DNA of 64,000 bases, taken from assembly GCF_002355155.1 (NCBI RefSeq), contig NZ_AP017369.1, positions 1,178,001 to 1,242,000 on the forward strand, given 5' to 3'. The position numbers and the translations under genes were made by a program. The stretch's first letter is position 1. Each line of letters opens with the position of its first letter. This stretch comes from Corynebacterium suranareeae (lineage in GTDB: Bacteria > Actinomycetota > Actinomycetes > Mycobacteriales > Mycobacteriaceae). Of the stretch, positions 55,268 through 62,821 are shown one piece after another. Below the pieces are notes generated by a model. The model searched no databases and was not told where the DNA came from. It saw only the letters and a list, made by a program, of their open reading frames with translations.

Positions 55268-55299
55268 AGGTATTTTCCTCAAGAAAAAGACGTGATGGC

Positions 55300-56118
55300 G
55301 TGAGGCATCTCGTGTCGCTGGAAGGGTGGACCAGGGACGGTCTAGGCGAACTGTTCGATCGGGTCGACCATTTCGAAGCAAAGAAGCAACCGAGTGTTGA
55401 AGGTGCGGCGGCGCTGTTCTTTCCTCCGTCGAGTTTGAGAACGCGCGTTTCGTTCGAGCGCGGTGTCTTCGAGATGGGGCTCCAACCAATCACGTTCCCG
55501 CCTGAGACTCTGGACAAGAGCGAAAACTTGGCGGACGTGGCTGGTTACCTGTCTGCCTGGGTGCGACTCATGGTCGTGCGTCATTCAGACATTTCGGTAC
55601 TGCAGCGCCTTGCTGATGCTGACGTCCTACCGGTAATCAACGCGATGACGGACGTGAACCACCCCTGTGAAGTGCTCTCAGACCTCTACGCGCTGTCACA
55701 AGAGGCTGATATTTTCAGTCTGCGGTTCCTGTTCGTGGGAGCCGATGGCAATATTGCTCGTGCATGGCAGGAAGCAGCGAAAGCCTTTGGTCTCAGCATA
55801 GTTCAGAGCTGCCCGGCTGAACTGCGAGTTCCTGGAATGCCGTGGCAGGGAAACCTTATGACGGCGATCGCGGATGCAGATGTTGTGATCACCGACGGCC
55901 CAGGCCCGCATGCGGAAGCGCTCACTTCGTACCGGGTGACAGCAGCAGTTCTTGAGGCTGCTCCGTCTGGGATCCGTTTTGCCCCGTGCCCGCCCTTCAT
56001 CCGCGGCCGCGAGGTCTCAACGGATGCGATCGAGCACCCTGCCTTCGTCGGCTACAGCTTCAAGCAGTACCTCAAACCGGTGCAGCAGGCTGTCATGTCG
56101 TGGGCATTGGGCGAATAG
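55300..56118 (+). CDS. Aspartate/ornithine carbamoyltransferase-like protein, substrate unknown
   Basis: A 272-residue protein of the transcarbamylase fold, shorter than the usual 300-330. The carbamoyl-phosphate loop is recognisable as SSLRTRVSFERG (STRTR changed to SLRTR) near 44-55, and the second site as HPCEVLSDL near 121-129 (HPxQ changed to HPCE). The HCLP (OTC) or HPLPR (ATC) element is replaced by APCPPFIRGREV near 229. These changes make ordinary OTC or ATC activity doubtful. It stands alone, with no arginine or pyrimidine gene nearby, and GC-rich codon use differs from ychF, suggesting transfer. Confidence 0.75.
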   Translation: MRHLVSLEGWTRDGLGELFDRVDHFEAKKQPSVEGAAALFFPPSSLRTRVSFERGVFEMGLQPITFPPETLDKSENLADVAGYLSAWVRLMVVRHSDISVLQRLADADVLPVINAMTDVNHPCEVLSDLYALSQEADIFSLRFLFVGADGNIARAWQEAAKAFGLSIVQSCPAELRVPGMPWQGNLMTAIADADVVITDGPGPHAEALTSYRVTAAVLEAAPSGIRFAPCPPFIRGREVSTDAIEHPAFVGYSFKQYLKPVQQAVMSWALGE

Positions 56119-56261
56119 GAACGAGATTCAGGTGAACTACAGTTACTCTAGCTGTCATAGAGCATGTGCCTGAATGCGTTTCTAAACTAAAAGTCCCTGA
56201 ATTAATTGGGTGAATATGCGACGTCGACGATGAACATTTCTGACAGAACGGGGAGTAGCAG

Positions 56262-56672
56262 ATGTCAAAGTCAACTGAAATTCCTTCCTTCCGGCCGAGT
56301 AGTGAATGGTACGAGAACTGGCCCTTCGGTGTAGACACCTTGGTCCAAGTCGAGGCTCGCATTACTGGTGCCGCAGCGGATCGTGCAGTGAATGCGTTCC
56401 TAGAATCGCTCACACATGACACGGACTCCGACTGCGTGGACGGGGTTCGCCTCCATTATTGGGGCGGGTTTACCGTCGAGTCCTCGCCCCTCGCAGATAA
56501 GGGCGGATGGCGACTTGTCCTAGCCTCGGCGGGGGAGGACGGCTTTGATTCTGTAGAGAGCGCAGCGAATGATCTCGTCGATAAGCTCCGCGCGACGCCA
56601 GGTGAGGTCCGACTGAGTTGGCATGAACTATCTGCGACTCGAGCGCCGGGCGCCGAACCACAGGACGGCTAA
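56262..56672 (+). CDS. Hypothetical protein
   Basis: A 136-residue cytoplasmic protein, acidic, with no recognised domain. GGGGAG lies seven bases before the ATG. It shares the GC-rich composition of the carbamoyltransferase-like gene 143 bases upstream, so the two may have arrived together. Local features are WYENWPFGVDTLVQVEARI at the N-terminus and ADKGGWRLVLASAGED in the middle; a compact ferredoxin-like fold is possible but not shown. Confidence 0.6.
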   Translation: MSKSTEIPSFRPSSEWYENWPFGVDTLVQVEARITGAAADRAVNAFLESLTHDTDSDCVDGVRLHYWGGFTVESSPLADKGGWRLVLASAGEDGFDSVESAANDLVDKLRATPGEVRLSWHELSATRAPGAEPQDG

Positions 56673-56729
56673 CTCTGTGTGGATGCCCTGGGCATATCTC
56701 GCTCTATGGCCTCCGTGAAGTACCTATGA

Positions 56730-57134
56730 TTAGGTACCCTGGCGGAATTTTGCCTGCTTTTTCTTTAGGAGTTGACCCACGCGACCATAGGTGATGTCGA
56801 GCAAGTATGCGATATCTCGATAATTATATCCACTGTCGGATAATTGATGGGCTAATTCAACCACCTTTTGCAGCTGTTCTTTTTCTGCCTTTCGTAGGCG
56901 TTGAAGCTCTGCACGCGTGGCCTGAGCTTCCTCTTCGGCATCTCCCACAACGTTTAGGTGAACAACGGCTTCCTCGGGAGCGTTGGTTAGCTCTGGGAAA
57001 AGTATTAGTGCATCTCTTATAGCGTCAGCGATTTGGTCTAGCCGACGGGTCTGGGTCATGACCCCTGGGTCTTCTTCGAGCTGGGCAATCCACCAGTTCT
57101 CGTCACGTTCTACTTTGGCGGTAAAGGTATTCAT
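56730..57134 (-). CDS. HicB-like antitoxin with C-terminal HTH (orphan)
   Basis: A 134-residue protein. Residues 1-65 resemble the HicB partial RNase H fold (TAKVERDENWWIAQLEEDPGVMTQTRRLDQIADAIRDAL); residues about 70-134 contain a helical segment and a helix-turn-helix (GYNYRDIAYLLDITYGRVGQLLKKKQ). HicB normally neutralises the mRNA-cleaving HicA, but no HicA-like small ORF is adjacent on either side. It may be an orphan antitoxin or a transcription factor derived from one. Confidence 0.7.
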   Translation of the reverse strand: MNTFTAKVERDENWWIAQLEEDPGVMTQTRRLDQIADAIRDALILFPELTNAPEEAVVHLNVVGDAEEEAQATRAELQRLRKAEKEQLQKVVELAHQLSDSGYNYRDIAYLLDITYGRVGQLLKKKQAKFRQGT

Positions 57135-57248
57135 TCTTTCATCCCTATCTGTTTATATATTCTTATCGTCTACCCGAATATGGCTATGCGCGTCATCCTC
57201 CACGAACCGTCGACACGGGGCTCCCGCCAGGAACTCAGTTGACAGGGT

Positions 57249-57529
57249 TTGAAGTCTACTGCGCTAGGAGAGTACCCGGACGGCATCGATCCACTGGTAA
57301 GTTTGGCTAATGAACCAATGTCAATCCAGGGGATCCGAGCTTTACAGATGCAGTGCTGGCTGATGGGTATGAGTTCCTCTTTCAAGCCGATGAAGAAGGA
57401 TGGCCCGATGAGGGTGAGTTGGCCGACATTATCGATGATTACCTCTGGGGATTTGGGTCAGTGTGCTTTTATAGAGCAGTAGCAGACGGCGTGGTGCAAG
57501 AGATCGTGGCAGGTTTCATTGATTTCTGA
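57249..57529 (+). pseudogene. Probable frameshifted remnant of a small gene
   Basis: Two coding-like segments lie in different frames. The first (from about 57249) reads KSTALGEYPDGIDPLVSLAN. The second, in another frame (about 57318-57529), reads PGDPSFTDAVLADGYEFLF, QADEEGWPDEGELADIIDDY, then LWGFGSVCFYRAVADGVV and ends at TGA 57527-57529. The second part has strongly protein-like composition but an in-frame stop just upstream and no credible start other than GTG 57353. I infer a frameshift around 57320. The rest of the 57135-57644 gap shows no gene. Confidence 0.45.
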
Positions 57530-57644
57530 TATCGCAGCAATCTGTTATTTTCGAGGCAGAACTTGATGTCGGAGGATGGGCAGGCGAATGGTAGCCTTAT
57601 TTTGTTTGAGTGTCGGGAACTTCCAATATTAGTATTCTGACGCC

Positions 57645-57878
57645 ATGGCTATAAATATCTCAATCAGCCTTGATAATCATTTCGCAGCGTTCCTTGCTGA
57701 ACAGGTCGCCTTAGGTCGATATCGAACTGAAAGTAACGTTGTTCGCGCCAGTTTACAGTTGTTAGAGCGACGAGAGACCCACATTGCTGCCTTGCGTGAC
57801 GCGTTGGTCGATGGTGAGGCTAGTGGGGAAGCAGAAGAATTTGATTTTGATTCCTTCATTGCTTCAAAGACCTCGTGA
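57645..57878 (+). CDS. parD: ParD-type antitoxin (orphan)
   Basis: A 77-residue ribbon-helix-helix protein: INISISLDNHFAAFLAEQV then GRYRTESNVVRASLQLLE, the ParD DNA-binding fold, and an acidic C-terminal tail (GEASGEAEEFDFDSFI) of the kind that wraps the toxin. A ParE gene normally follows with overlap. Here the following frame (ATG 57877) encodes only 27 residues with no ParE resemblance, so the toxin is missing or decayed. Confidence 0.82.
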   Translation: MAINISISLDNHFAAFLAEQVALGRYRTESNVVRASLQLLERRETHIAALRDALVDGEASGEAEEFDFDSFIASKTS

Positions 57879-57957
57879 TGAATACCTTCTTGCTGCAACA
57901 GTGCGGTGAGATCATTCGCCGATCTGCGATTCCACCGAGTTTCGTGGGAAGTAAAAT

Positions 57958-57974
57958 TTAACGTCTAGCGTTAA
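57958..57974. promoter_or_regulatory. Palindrome TTAACG-TCTAG-CGTTAA, candidate HigA operator
   Basis: Perfect six-base arms ending 28 bases before the higB start, upstream of a possible -10 (TTATAG near 57986). Antitoxin-bound operators of higBA loci have this layout. Confidence 0.65.
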
Positions 57975-58001
57975 TAATGAAAACTGTTATAGGCTGGGCA
58001 T

Positions 58002-58283
58002 GTGATCAGAACCTTCGGCGATAAGAATACTGAGCGGATCTGGCACGAGTATTACGTCAAAGGTATTGATCGCAAAGTTCAACGGGCAACATTGCGAAAG
58101 CTTGAGCAGATTCATGCGGCGCAAAATGTCGAAGACCTCAGAATTCCACCTGGGAATCGATTGGAGCGATTAGTCGGTGATCGCCGTGGTCAACATAGTG
58201 TTCGTGTGAATGCGCAATGGCGGATTTGTTTTGTTTGGAAAGATGGAGGTGCGGACAATGTCGAACTCGTCGACTATCACTGA
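58002..58283 (+). CDS. higB: HigB-type toxin (RelE/ParE superfamily mRNA interferase)
   Basis: A 93-residue toxin. MIRTFGDKNTERIW at the start, LRKLEQIHAAQNVEDLRIPPGNRLERL in the middle and the RRGQHSVRVNAQWRICFVW segment with C-terminal VELVDYH are typical of HigB (plasmid maintenance killer) proteins; Arg and His/Tyr near the end are the usual catalytic residues. GTG start at 58002. As in other hig systems the toxin gene comes first and overlaps the antitoxin gene (26 bases). It appears intact. Confidence 0.92.
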   Translation: MIRTFGDKNTERIWHEYYVKGIDRKVQRATLRKLEQIHAAQNVEDLRIPPGNRLERLVGDRRGQHSVRVNAQWRICFVWKDGGADNVELVDYH

Positions 58284-58578
58284 GTCGGATCTGATTGAGC
58301 CGATCCATCCGGGAGAGGTCCTGTTGGAGGACTTTATCAATGGCTTCGAAATAACCCAGCACAAGCTTGCAGTGTCGATTGGTGTGCCACCACGCCGGAT
58401 AAATGAAATAGTGCACGGGAAGCGAGGGATTACCGCTGACACCGCGATCCGCCTGGCACGGTATTTTGGAACGTCCGAAGAGTTCTGGATGAACCTGCAA
58501 TCAAACTATGAGCTGCGTCTCCAGCGACGTACACTCCAAGGTTCTATTACAGCGATTACTCCCTTAGAAGTTGCATGA
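58258..58578 (+). CDS. higA: HigA-type antitoxin
   Basis: A 106-residue XRE-type DNA-binding antitoxin: IHPGEVLLEDFINGFEITQ, then the helix-turn-helix KLAVSIGVPPRRINEIVHGKRGIT, and TAIRLARYFGTSEEFWMNLQ, the standard HigA pattern. ATG 58258 has GGAGG eight bases upstream, inside higB, so translation is coupled. It should neutralise HigB and repress its own promoter at the palindrome 57958-57974. Confidence 0.93.
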   Translation: MSNSSTITESDLIEPIHPGEVLLEDFINGFEITQHKLAVSIGVPPRRINEIVHGKRGITADTAIRLARYFGTSEEFWMNLQSNYELRLQRRTLQGSITAITPLEVA

Positions 58579-58687
58579 GCATAGTTGATTTGATCGGTCG
58601 TTTCCTTCCGCAATTGATCTGGTAGGAAGGCAAGTCCTGGTTTTGACTCACTGATCTACACTGATGAGATAGTTTCTTCCCTGCGAA

Positions 58688-58706
58688 ATAGGTTAGGGTA
58701 AGCTAA
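58688..58706 (+). promoter_or_regulatory. DtxR-type iron box upstream of siderophore-interacting protein
   Basis: ATAGGTTAGGGTAAGCTAA differs from the DtxR consensus TTAGGTTAGGCTAACCTAA at three of nineteen positions. It ends five bases before the ATG at 58712, so DtxR binding would block initiation directly. Confidence 0.8.
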
Positions 58707-58711
58707 TAAAT

Positions 58712-59530
58712 ATGGGTCGGAAGAAGAATACTCCAACAGACCGCCAATTCATGATGGCAGAGGTCGTCAAGTCTGAGCGCATCAGTCCTAATTTTGTGCG
58801 TCTAACATTGACGGGACTCGAAGGGCTTAAGGATTGGGGAGCTGATCATTGGTGTCGTTTGTTTTTCACTAGGCAAGGGCAGGATGTGCTGGCACTTCCG
58901 ACCCGAACCTCAGAAATTGGTTGGTACCTGCAGTATCTCGCCACGCCCAAATCACGCAGGCCGTGGGTGCGTGCATATACGGTGCGCGAGGCGCGACCCG
59001 ATGTCGGCGAGGTAGATATTGACTTCGTTATCCACGGCGACCACGACTCAATGGGGCCAGCGGCGAAGTTCGCGCTCGAAGCGAAACCAGGAGACCGGTT
59101 AGGATTCCTTGATCAGGGAAGTGCTTTTACACCAGACCACCCACACGATTGGACGCTTCTTGTTGGTGATGAAACAGCTCTTCCAGCAATCGCTGGTATA
59201 TGTCGCTCGCTTCCGGAAACTGCCGAGGGCATAGCAATTATTGAAATTCCGAGCATCGCAGACCAACAACAATTTGAAGCTCCTGCAGGGATGGAGATTA
59301 AGTGGATTGTGCGGGATGAATCTTCACAGGCACACGAAAAGCCGGGCGAATTAGCGCTTCAAGCTCTAATAGAAGCAACACTTCCTGACGGGGAAGTCCA
59401 TGCTCACACGATTGGTGAGCAATCGCTTGCGACTGGTGCTCGTCGTCATCTCGTTCAAGAGCGTGGCGTTGCAAAGCGCAATGTCGACTTCGTTGGCTAT
59501 TGGCGTTACGGCCGTGCCCAAACTAGCTAG
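58712..59530 (+). CDS. Siderophore-interacting protein (FAD-dependent ferric-siderophore reductase)
   Basis: Cytoplasmic NADPH/FAD reductase that releases iron from imported ferric siderophores. A 272-residue SIP-family protein: the FAD-binding part has RPWVRAYTVREARPDVGEVD near 88-107 and HGDHDSMGPAAKFA near 111-124; the NAD-binding part has LLVGDETALPAIAGI near 149-163 and a C-terminal GYWRYGRA. There is no ribosome binding site before ATG 58712, suggesting a leaderless mRNA. The DtxR box at its start implies expression under iron starvation. No siderophore ABC genes lie next to it. Confidence 0.9.
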   Translation: MGRKKNTPTDRQFMMAEVVKSERISPNFVRLTLTGLEGLKDWGADHWCRLFFTRQGQDVLALPTRTSEIGWYLQYLATPKSRRPWVRAYTVREARPDVGEVDIDFVIHGDHDSMGPAAKFALEAKPGDRLGFLDQGSAFTPDHPHDWTLLVGDETALPAIAGICRSLPETAEGIAIIEIPSIADQQQFEAPAGMEIKWIVRDESSQAHEKPGELALQALIEATLPDGEVHAHTIGEQSLATGARRHLVQERGVAKRNVDFVGYWRYGRAQTS

Positions 59531-59613
59531 AAGAGCATTTGTAGTCCTTGTTTACCACTAGATCAGGGAATATTATTGTAACCGACCTGCAGTCAAAGTG
59601 GGGGGTGAGTGCC

Positions 59614-59742
59614 ATGCAGCAGATAAGTACACGCAACGTCGACCGGAGCGGTGAGTCGTTGATCGATTGGCTAAGTGTAGAGGATGAGTTCGAAGTAGAC
59701 TTTGAACCGTCGCACATCGAATTACAGGTACCGGACCTGTGA
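59614..59742 (+). CDS. Possible small protein, 42 residues
   Basis: ATG 59614 follows a G-rich ribosome binding site (GGGGGGTGAGTGCC). The product starts MQQISTRNVDRSGESLIDWL and is acidic (VEDEFEVDFEPSHIELQV). The same frame is open further upstream. It could be a short real gene or the end of a decayed one. The next open frame starts within its stop codon but probably is not translated from there. Confidence 0.3.
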   Translation: MQQISTRNVDRSGESLIDWLSVEDEFEVDFEPSHIELQVPDL

Positions 59743-59807
59743 TCCCTTTCGTCGAAGGTTACTTTGTTGCAACGTCTGCACTCTTGATTCATGGTTTGAG
59801 GTTAACC

Positions 59808-60191
59808 ATGGACTGCAAAGAGTTACAGAAAACACCAGTATCCCGCGTGAATGAGCTTCCTGGAACAGAATTAACTTACCCGTTCGGGCTGGACTCGGAC
59901 GCGAGGAAGATTCACGGCAAGATGTTCATGTTCCTAGCCGAATTAAGTGGCGAAGAAATCGTGAAACTCAAAGCCGATCCCCTGGATTCAGAAATACTCC
60001 GCAAGACTCATGCCAGTATCACTCCGAGTTGGCACATGAACAAGAAACATTGGATCACCATCCGGGCGGGCGGCAAGGTAGACGCAAAGCTTGTCGATGA
60101 ACTCGTGACCGATTCCTACCTGCTCGTTGTGGAAAGCCTACCGAAATACAAGCAGCCAATAAACCCTCAAACATTCGCTGCCGGTAGTTGA
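59808..60191 (+). CDS. MmcQ/YjbR family protein
   Basis: A 127-residue protein of the YjbR (double wing) fold, proposed DNA-binding. Diagnostic features: the start MDCKELQKTPVSRVNELPGT, TYPFGLDSDARKIHGKMFMF near 25-44 and the final HMNKKHWITIRAGG ... LVVESLPK. ATG 59808 is chosen from the family N-terminus; 23 extra codons upstream lack similarity. It is a single gene with no obvious functional neighbour. Confidence 0.82.
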   Translation: MDCKELQKTPVSRVNELPGTELTYPFGLDSDARKIHGKMFMFLAELSGEEIVKLKADPLDSEILRKTHASITPSWHMNKKHWITIRAGGKVDAKLVDELVTDSYLLVVESLPKYKQPINPQTFAAGS

Positions 60192-60281
60192 CTTGGTAGC
60201 CAATTGCTAAAAATCCCCTGGTAAGAAGTAAATGGATAGACTGGGCACACGTATCAAATTGCAAGGCAATGGAGGCTTGTG

Positions 60282-61100
60282 ATGTCTGACTCGGTTCCAC
60301 GAGTATTACTTCTTGGTTTTGGCGCGATCGGGCGTCAATTAGTGACACTTTTTGATGCATCGGAGTTCGAAGTCAGTGCATTTGTTCGTGATGTGACCCC
60401 TCACCGCGAACGTGGCACGCTGGGGGTATCACTTTATGATGCCAACCTTGAAGAGCTCATCGAGTCCCACGATATCGTGGTTGAATGCGCTGGCGTTTCG
60501 GCTGTGAAAGAACATGGACCGGCAGTAATTGCGAGTGGCAAAGATCTGGTGTTGACGTCGGTGGGTGCTCTGGCGGATCCTGATGCGCGCCGGTCACTGT
60601 TGGCCGGTCCTGGGAAAGTGCATGTCACCTCCGGTGCTATCGGTGGTTTCGATTTGTGGGCAGCTCTTTCAGAGTCGAAAGCGGTAGACACCGTGAAGAT
60701 TCGAACCACCAAGAATGCTGAAGCTCTCATTCAAGACTGGATGAATGACAATGAGCGCGCTGAATTGGAAAACGCAACGGAACCTTTTCTTCTCTTCGGT
60801 GGACGGCCTAGTGATGCAATCGCAAAATTCCCGGGTAACGTAAATGTTTCTATCGCGCTGGCGTGGGCTACCCGCGGTAGAGGCGCCAGTGACGATGAGC
60901 TGCTGAGGCGATCGCTTGAGCGTGTATCGGTGGAACTTGTTGCCTCTCCGAATCTGGCTGATACGCGTCATGACATCGAGGTATCAGGCTCTGCCGGTAC
61001 TTTCTCTTTGGTTAGCGAATCTGGACCAAATCCCGTGAATCCCAAAACCTCTGCGATTACGGCACTGTCAGTTGCGCACACTTTAAGGCACGCGATTTAA
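60282..61100 (+). CDS. Aspartate dehydrogenase-like oxidoreductase (NadX family)
   Basis: A 272-residue NAD(P)-dependent enzyme with a Rossmann motif LLLGFGAIGRQLVTLF at the N-terminus, DIVVECAGVSAVKEHGPAVI near 64-83, and the catalytic-domain blocks SGAIGGFDLWAAL and FPGNVNVSIALAWATRG. These match L-aspartate dehydrogenase, which gives iminoaspartate for NAD synthesis or catabolism. No nadA/nadC gene lies nearby, so the pathway is open. GGAGG precedes ATG 60282. Confidence 0.8.
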   Translation: MSDSVPRVLLLGFGAIGRQLVTLFDASEFEVSAFVRDVTPHRERGTLGVSLYDANLEELIESHDIVVECAGVSAVKEHGPAVIASGKDLVLTSVGALADPDARRSLLAGPGKVHVTSGAIGGFDLWAALSESKAVDTVKIRTTKNAEALIQDWMNDNERAELENATEPFLLFGGRPSDAIAKFPGNVNVSIALAWATRGRGASDDELLRRSLERVSVELVASPNLADTRHDIEVSGSAGTFSLVSESGPNPVNPKTSAITALSVAHTLRHAI

Positions 61101-61159
61101 GCGTCGCAGTACCAAGTGCGATAAAAACTTTAGTGAATCTTATTTAAAGGAGTCTGGCT

Positions 61160-61600
61160 ATGAGTTTCAATGTTTATCTTTCTGGGGAAATCCACACCAA
61201 TTGGCGCGAAGAGATCCAGCGCGGGGTAGAAGCCGCTGGGCTGGATGTCATCTTTACAGCGCCTGTTACCGATCATCCAGCAAGCGATGCCGCTGGCGAC
61301 CATTTAGGAGAAAATACTGATTCTTTTTGGCGCGATCACCAGTCGGCGAAGATTAATGCCATCCGCACCCGGACGTCGATTGAAAAGGCAGACTTCGTGG
61401 TGGTGCGCTTCGGTGATAAATATAAGCAGTGGAACGCAGCTTTCGACGCCGGTTATTGCGCCGCGTTGGGAAAGCCTTATGTGACGCTTCATGATGAAGA
61501 CTTAGTGCATCCGCTGAAGGAAGTTGATGCTGAAGCGCAAGGTTGGTGCAAGACTACCGATCAGGTCGTCGAGACGCTGAAGTACGTGCTCAAAGCCTAA
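61160..61600 (+). CDS. YtoQ family protein
   Basis: A 146-residue protein beginning MSFNVYLSGEIHTNWREEI, the hallmark of YtoQ, a nucleoside-deoxyribosyltransferase-like fold of unknown activity. Further conserved parts are FTAPVTDHPASDAAGDHLG near 34-52 and ADFVVVRFGDKYKQWNAAFDAGYCAA near 77-103. AAAGGAG precedes the ATG. Convergent with the VOC-family gene ten bases away. Confidence 0.9.
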   Translation: MSFNVYLSGEIHTNWREEIQRGVEAAGLDVIFTAPVTDHPASDAAGDHLGENTDSFWRDHQSAKINAIRTRTSIEKADFVVVRFGDKYKQWNAAFDAGYCAALGKPYVTLHDEDLVHPLKEVDAEAQGWCKTTDQVVETLKYVLKA

Positions 61601-61610
61601 ACGGGGAAGT

Positions 61611-62018
61611 TTAGGGCAGCACGTAGTCACCCGTGGGACCGGGGTTCATGGCAATTTCCCACCGAAAACCGTCAGGATCGGAGAAATATCCGGAATATCC
61701 GCCCCATTCGCGGTGAACGGCTGGAGAGACATCAGCACCGATTGACGCAGCAAGTACTAGAACACCATCGACTTCTTTCTCGGTGGCGCAGTTATGCGCG
61801 AGGGTAATCGGTGCGATTCCACGAGCCGGAGGACGGCCAATTTCGGCGGTAAATCCTTCGATGCTCCAAAGCGAAAGCATGAGGTGTTCGCCAGCTGGAA
61901 GCATGATGACCTCATCATTTTCGAACATTGGTTTCCACCCAAGCCCATCGACGTAGAATTCCCTGCTTCGTGCAACATCCTCAACGGCAAGGGTGATAAA
62001 ACTAATGCGTTGTTCCAT
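61611..62018 (-). CDS. VOC-superfamily (glyoxalase/bleomycin-resistance fold) protein
   Basis: A 135-residue protein with MEQRISFITLAVEDVARSREFYVDGLGW at the start, the paired beta-alpha-beta units of the VOC fold, and FSDPDGFRWEIAMNP near 110-125 where the metal-ligand Glu lies. Could be a dioxygenase, isomerase or binding protein. It is divergent from the NUDIX gene; the shared promoter region contains a 24-base palindrome of the 12-mer repeat. Confidence 0.85.
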   Translation of the reverse strand: MEQRISFITLAVEDVARSREFYVDGLGWKPMFENDEVIMLPAGEHLMLSLWSIEGFTAEIGRPPARGIAPITLAHNCATEKEVDGVLVLAASIGADVSPAVHREWGGYSGYFSDPDGFRWEIAMNPGPTGDYVLP

Positions 62019-62047
62019 ATTTTTACTTTAAGGCAGCCTGAAGGGAA

Positions 62048-62071
62048 GCGTCGAAAAGCGCTTTTCGACGC
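62048..62071. repeat. Perfect 24-base palindrome made of two 12-mer repeats
   Basis: GCGTCGAAAAGC (62048-62059) directly followed by its reverse complement GCTTTTCGACGC (62060-62071). It lies between the divergent VOC and NUDIX genes, so it is not a terminator for either. Confidence 0.8.
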
Positions 62072-62166
62072 CCAACCCCGCCATCTTCGCTCAGCGCCCA
62101 GCACGCTCGGGCGGCAGACAGGTTAGTCTCGGCGCAGCAATGTGCTCTCGACTTAAAATGATTCAC

Positions 62167-62622
62167 ATGGATCGAACATTGCGCGGACCTGAGCGCCGGG
62201 TTGTTGAAAAAGCACTCGGCTATGTCATACAAAACCACCAACTGCTAGTGTTCACGCATGATGACACCCCAATTACGGTTACAGGCGTTCAGGTTCCAGG
62301 AGGAACAATAGAGCCAACTGAATCACCTGAAGATGCTGTTGTCCGTGAAGTTTTTGAAGAAACTGGTGTCGCGGTTCGAATCGTAAACTCTTTGGGCACT
62401 GCGTTTTATGATGCTTGGCCGACAAAACCTGAACTTCATAAACGGCACTTCTTTCAATTGGCACCACTGCAACAGGTAGAGATGGACTCTTGGAGTGCAG
62501 GCGAAATGGATTGCTCAGATGGAGGCGCTCCGCAACGTTGGACTTGCTATTGGATGCCGATTGAGCACGCACATGTATTATGCGCAGGAATGGGTGCGAA
62601 ACTGGGAGAACTCGAGCTTTAA
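62167..62622 (+). CDS. NUDIX hydrolase
   Basis: A 151-residue hydrolase of nucleoside-diphosphate-linked compounds. The complete NUDIX box is present: GTIEPTESPEDAVV followed by REVFEETGV (pattern Gx5Ex7REUxEExGU) near 46-68. ATG 62167 is a guess; 62140 and 62158 are in-frame alternatives without better ribosome binding sites. The substrate cannot be deduced. Downstream (62623-62821) there is one copy of the 12-mer repeat at 62701 and no other gene. Confidence 0.85.
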   Translation: MDRTLRGPERRVVEKALGYVIQNHQLLVFTHDDTPITVTGVQVPGGTIEPTESPEDAVVREVFEETGVAVRIVNSLGTAFYDAWPTKPELHKRHFFQLAPLQQVEMDSWSAGEMDCSDGGAPQRWTCYWMPIEHAHVLCAGMGAKLGELEL

Positions 62623-62700
62623 ACTAGAGACCCCATGCAGAAATAGTGACAAAGAATCACTAGGTAGCCTGTACTCGTTTAGTGAAAGGTGAGGAGGGAG

Positions 62701-62712
62701 GCGTCGAAAAGC
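62701..62712 (-). repeat. 12-mer repeat GCTTTTCGACGC (downstream of NUDIX gene)
   Basis: Exact reverse-strand copy in the gap between the NUDIX gene and the SMI1/KNR4 gene. Confidence 0.7.
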
Positions 62713-62821
62713 AATTAATTACCGCATGCCCAAGCCTGCCGACTAAGCCATACCCCTGCGAGGCAAGCTTTTCTTTTACGAGATGGAGGCTAGTTTGTAT
62801 TGCGTGACTGGCAAAGTGGAT

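Noticed and set aside
57877..57960. 27-codon frame after parD as a possible ParE toxin
   Set aside because: Far too short and without the ParE helix-helix-beta pattern.
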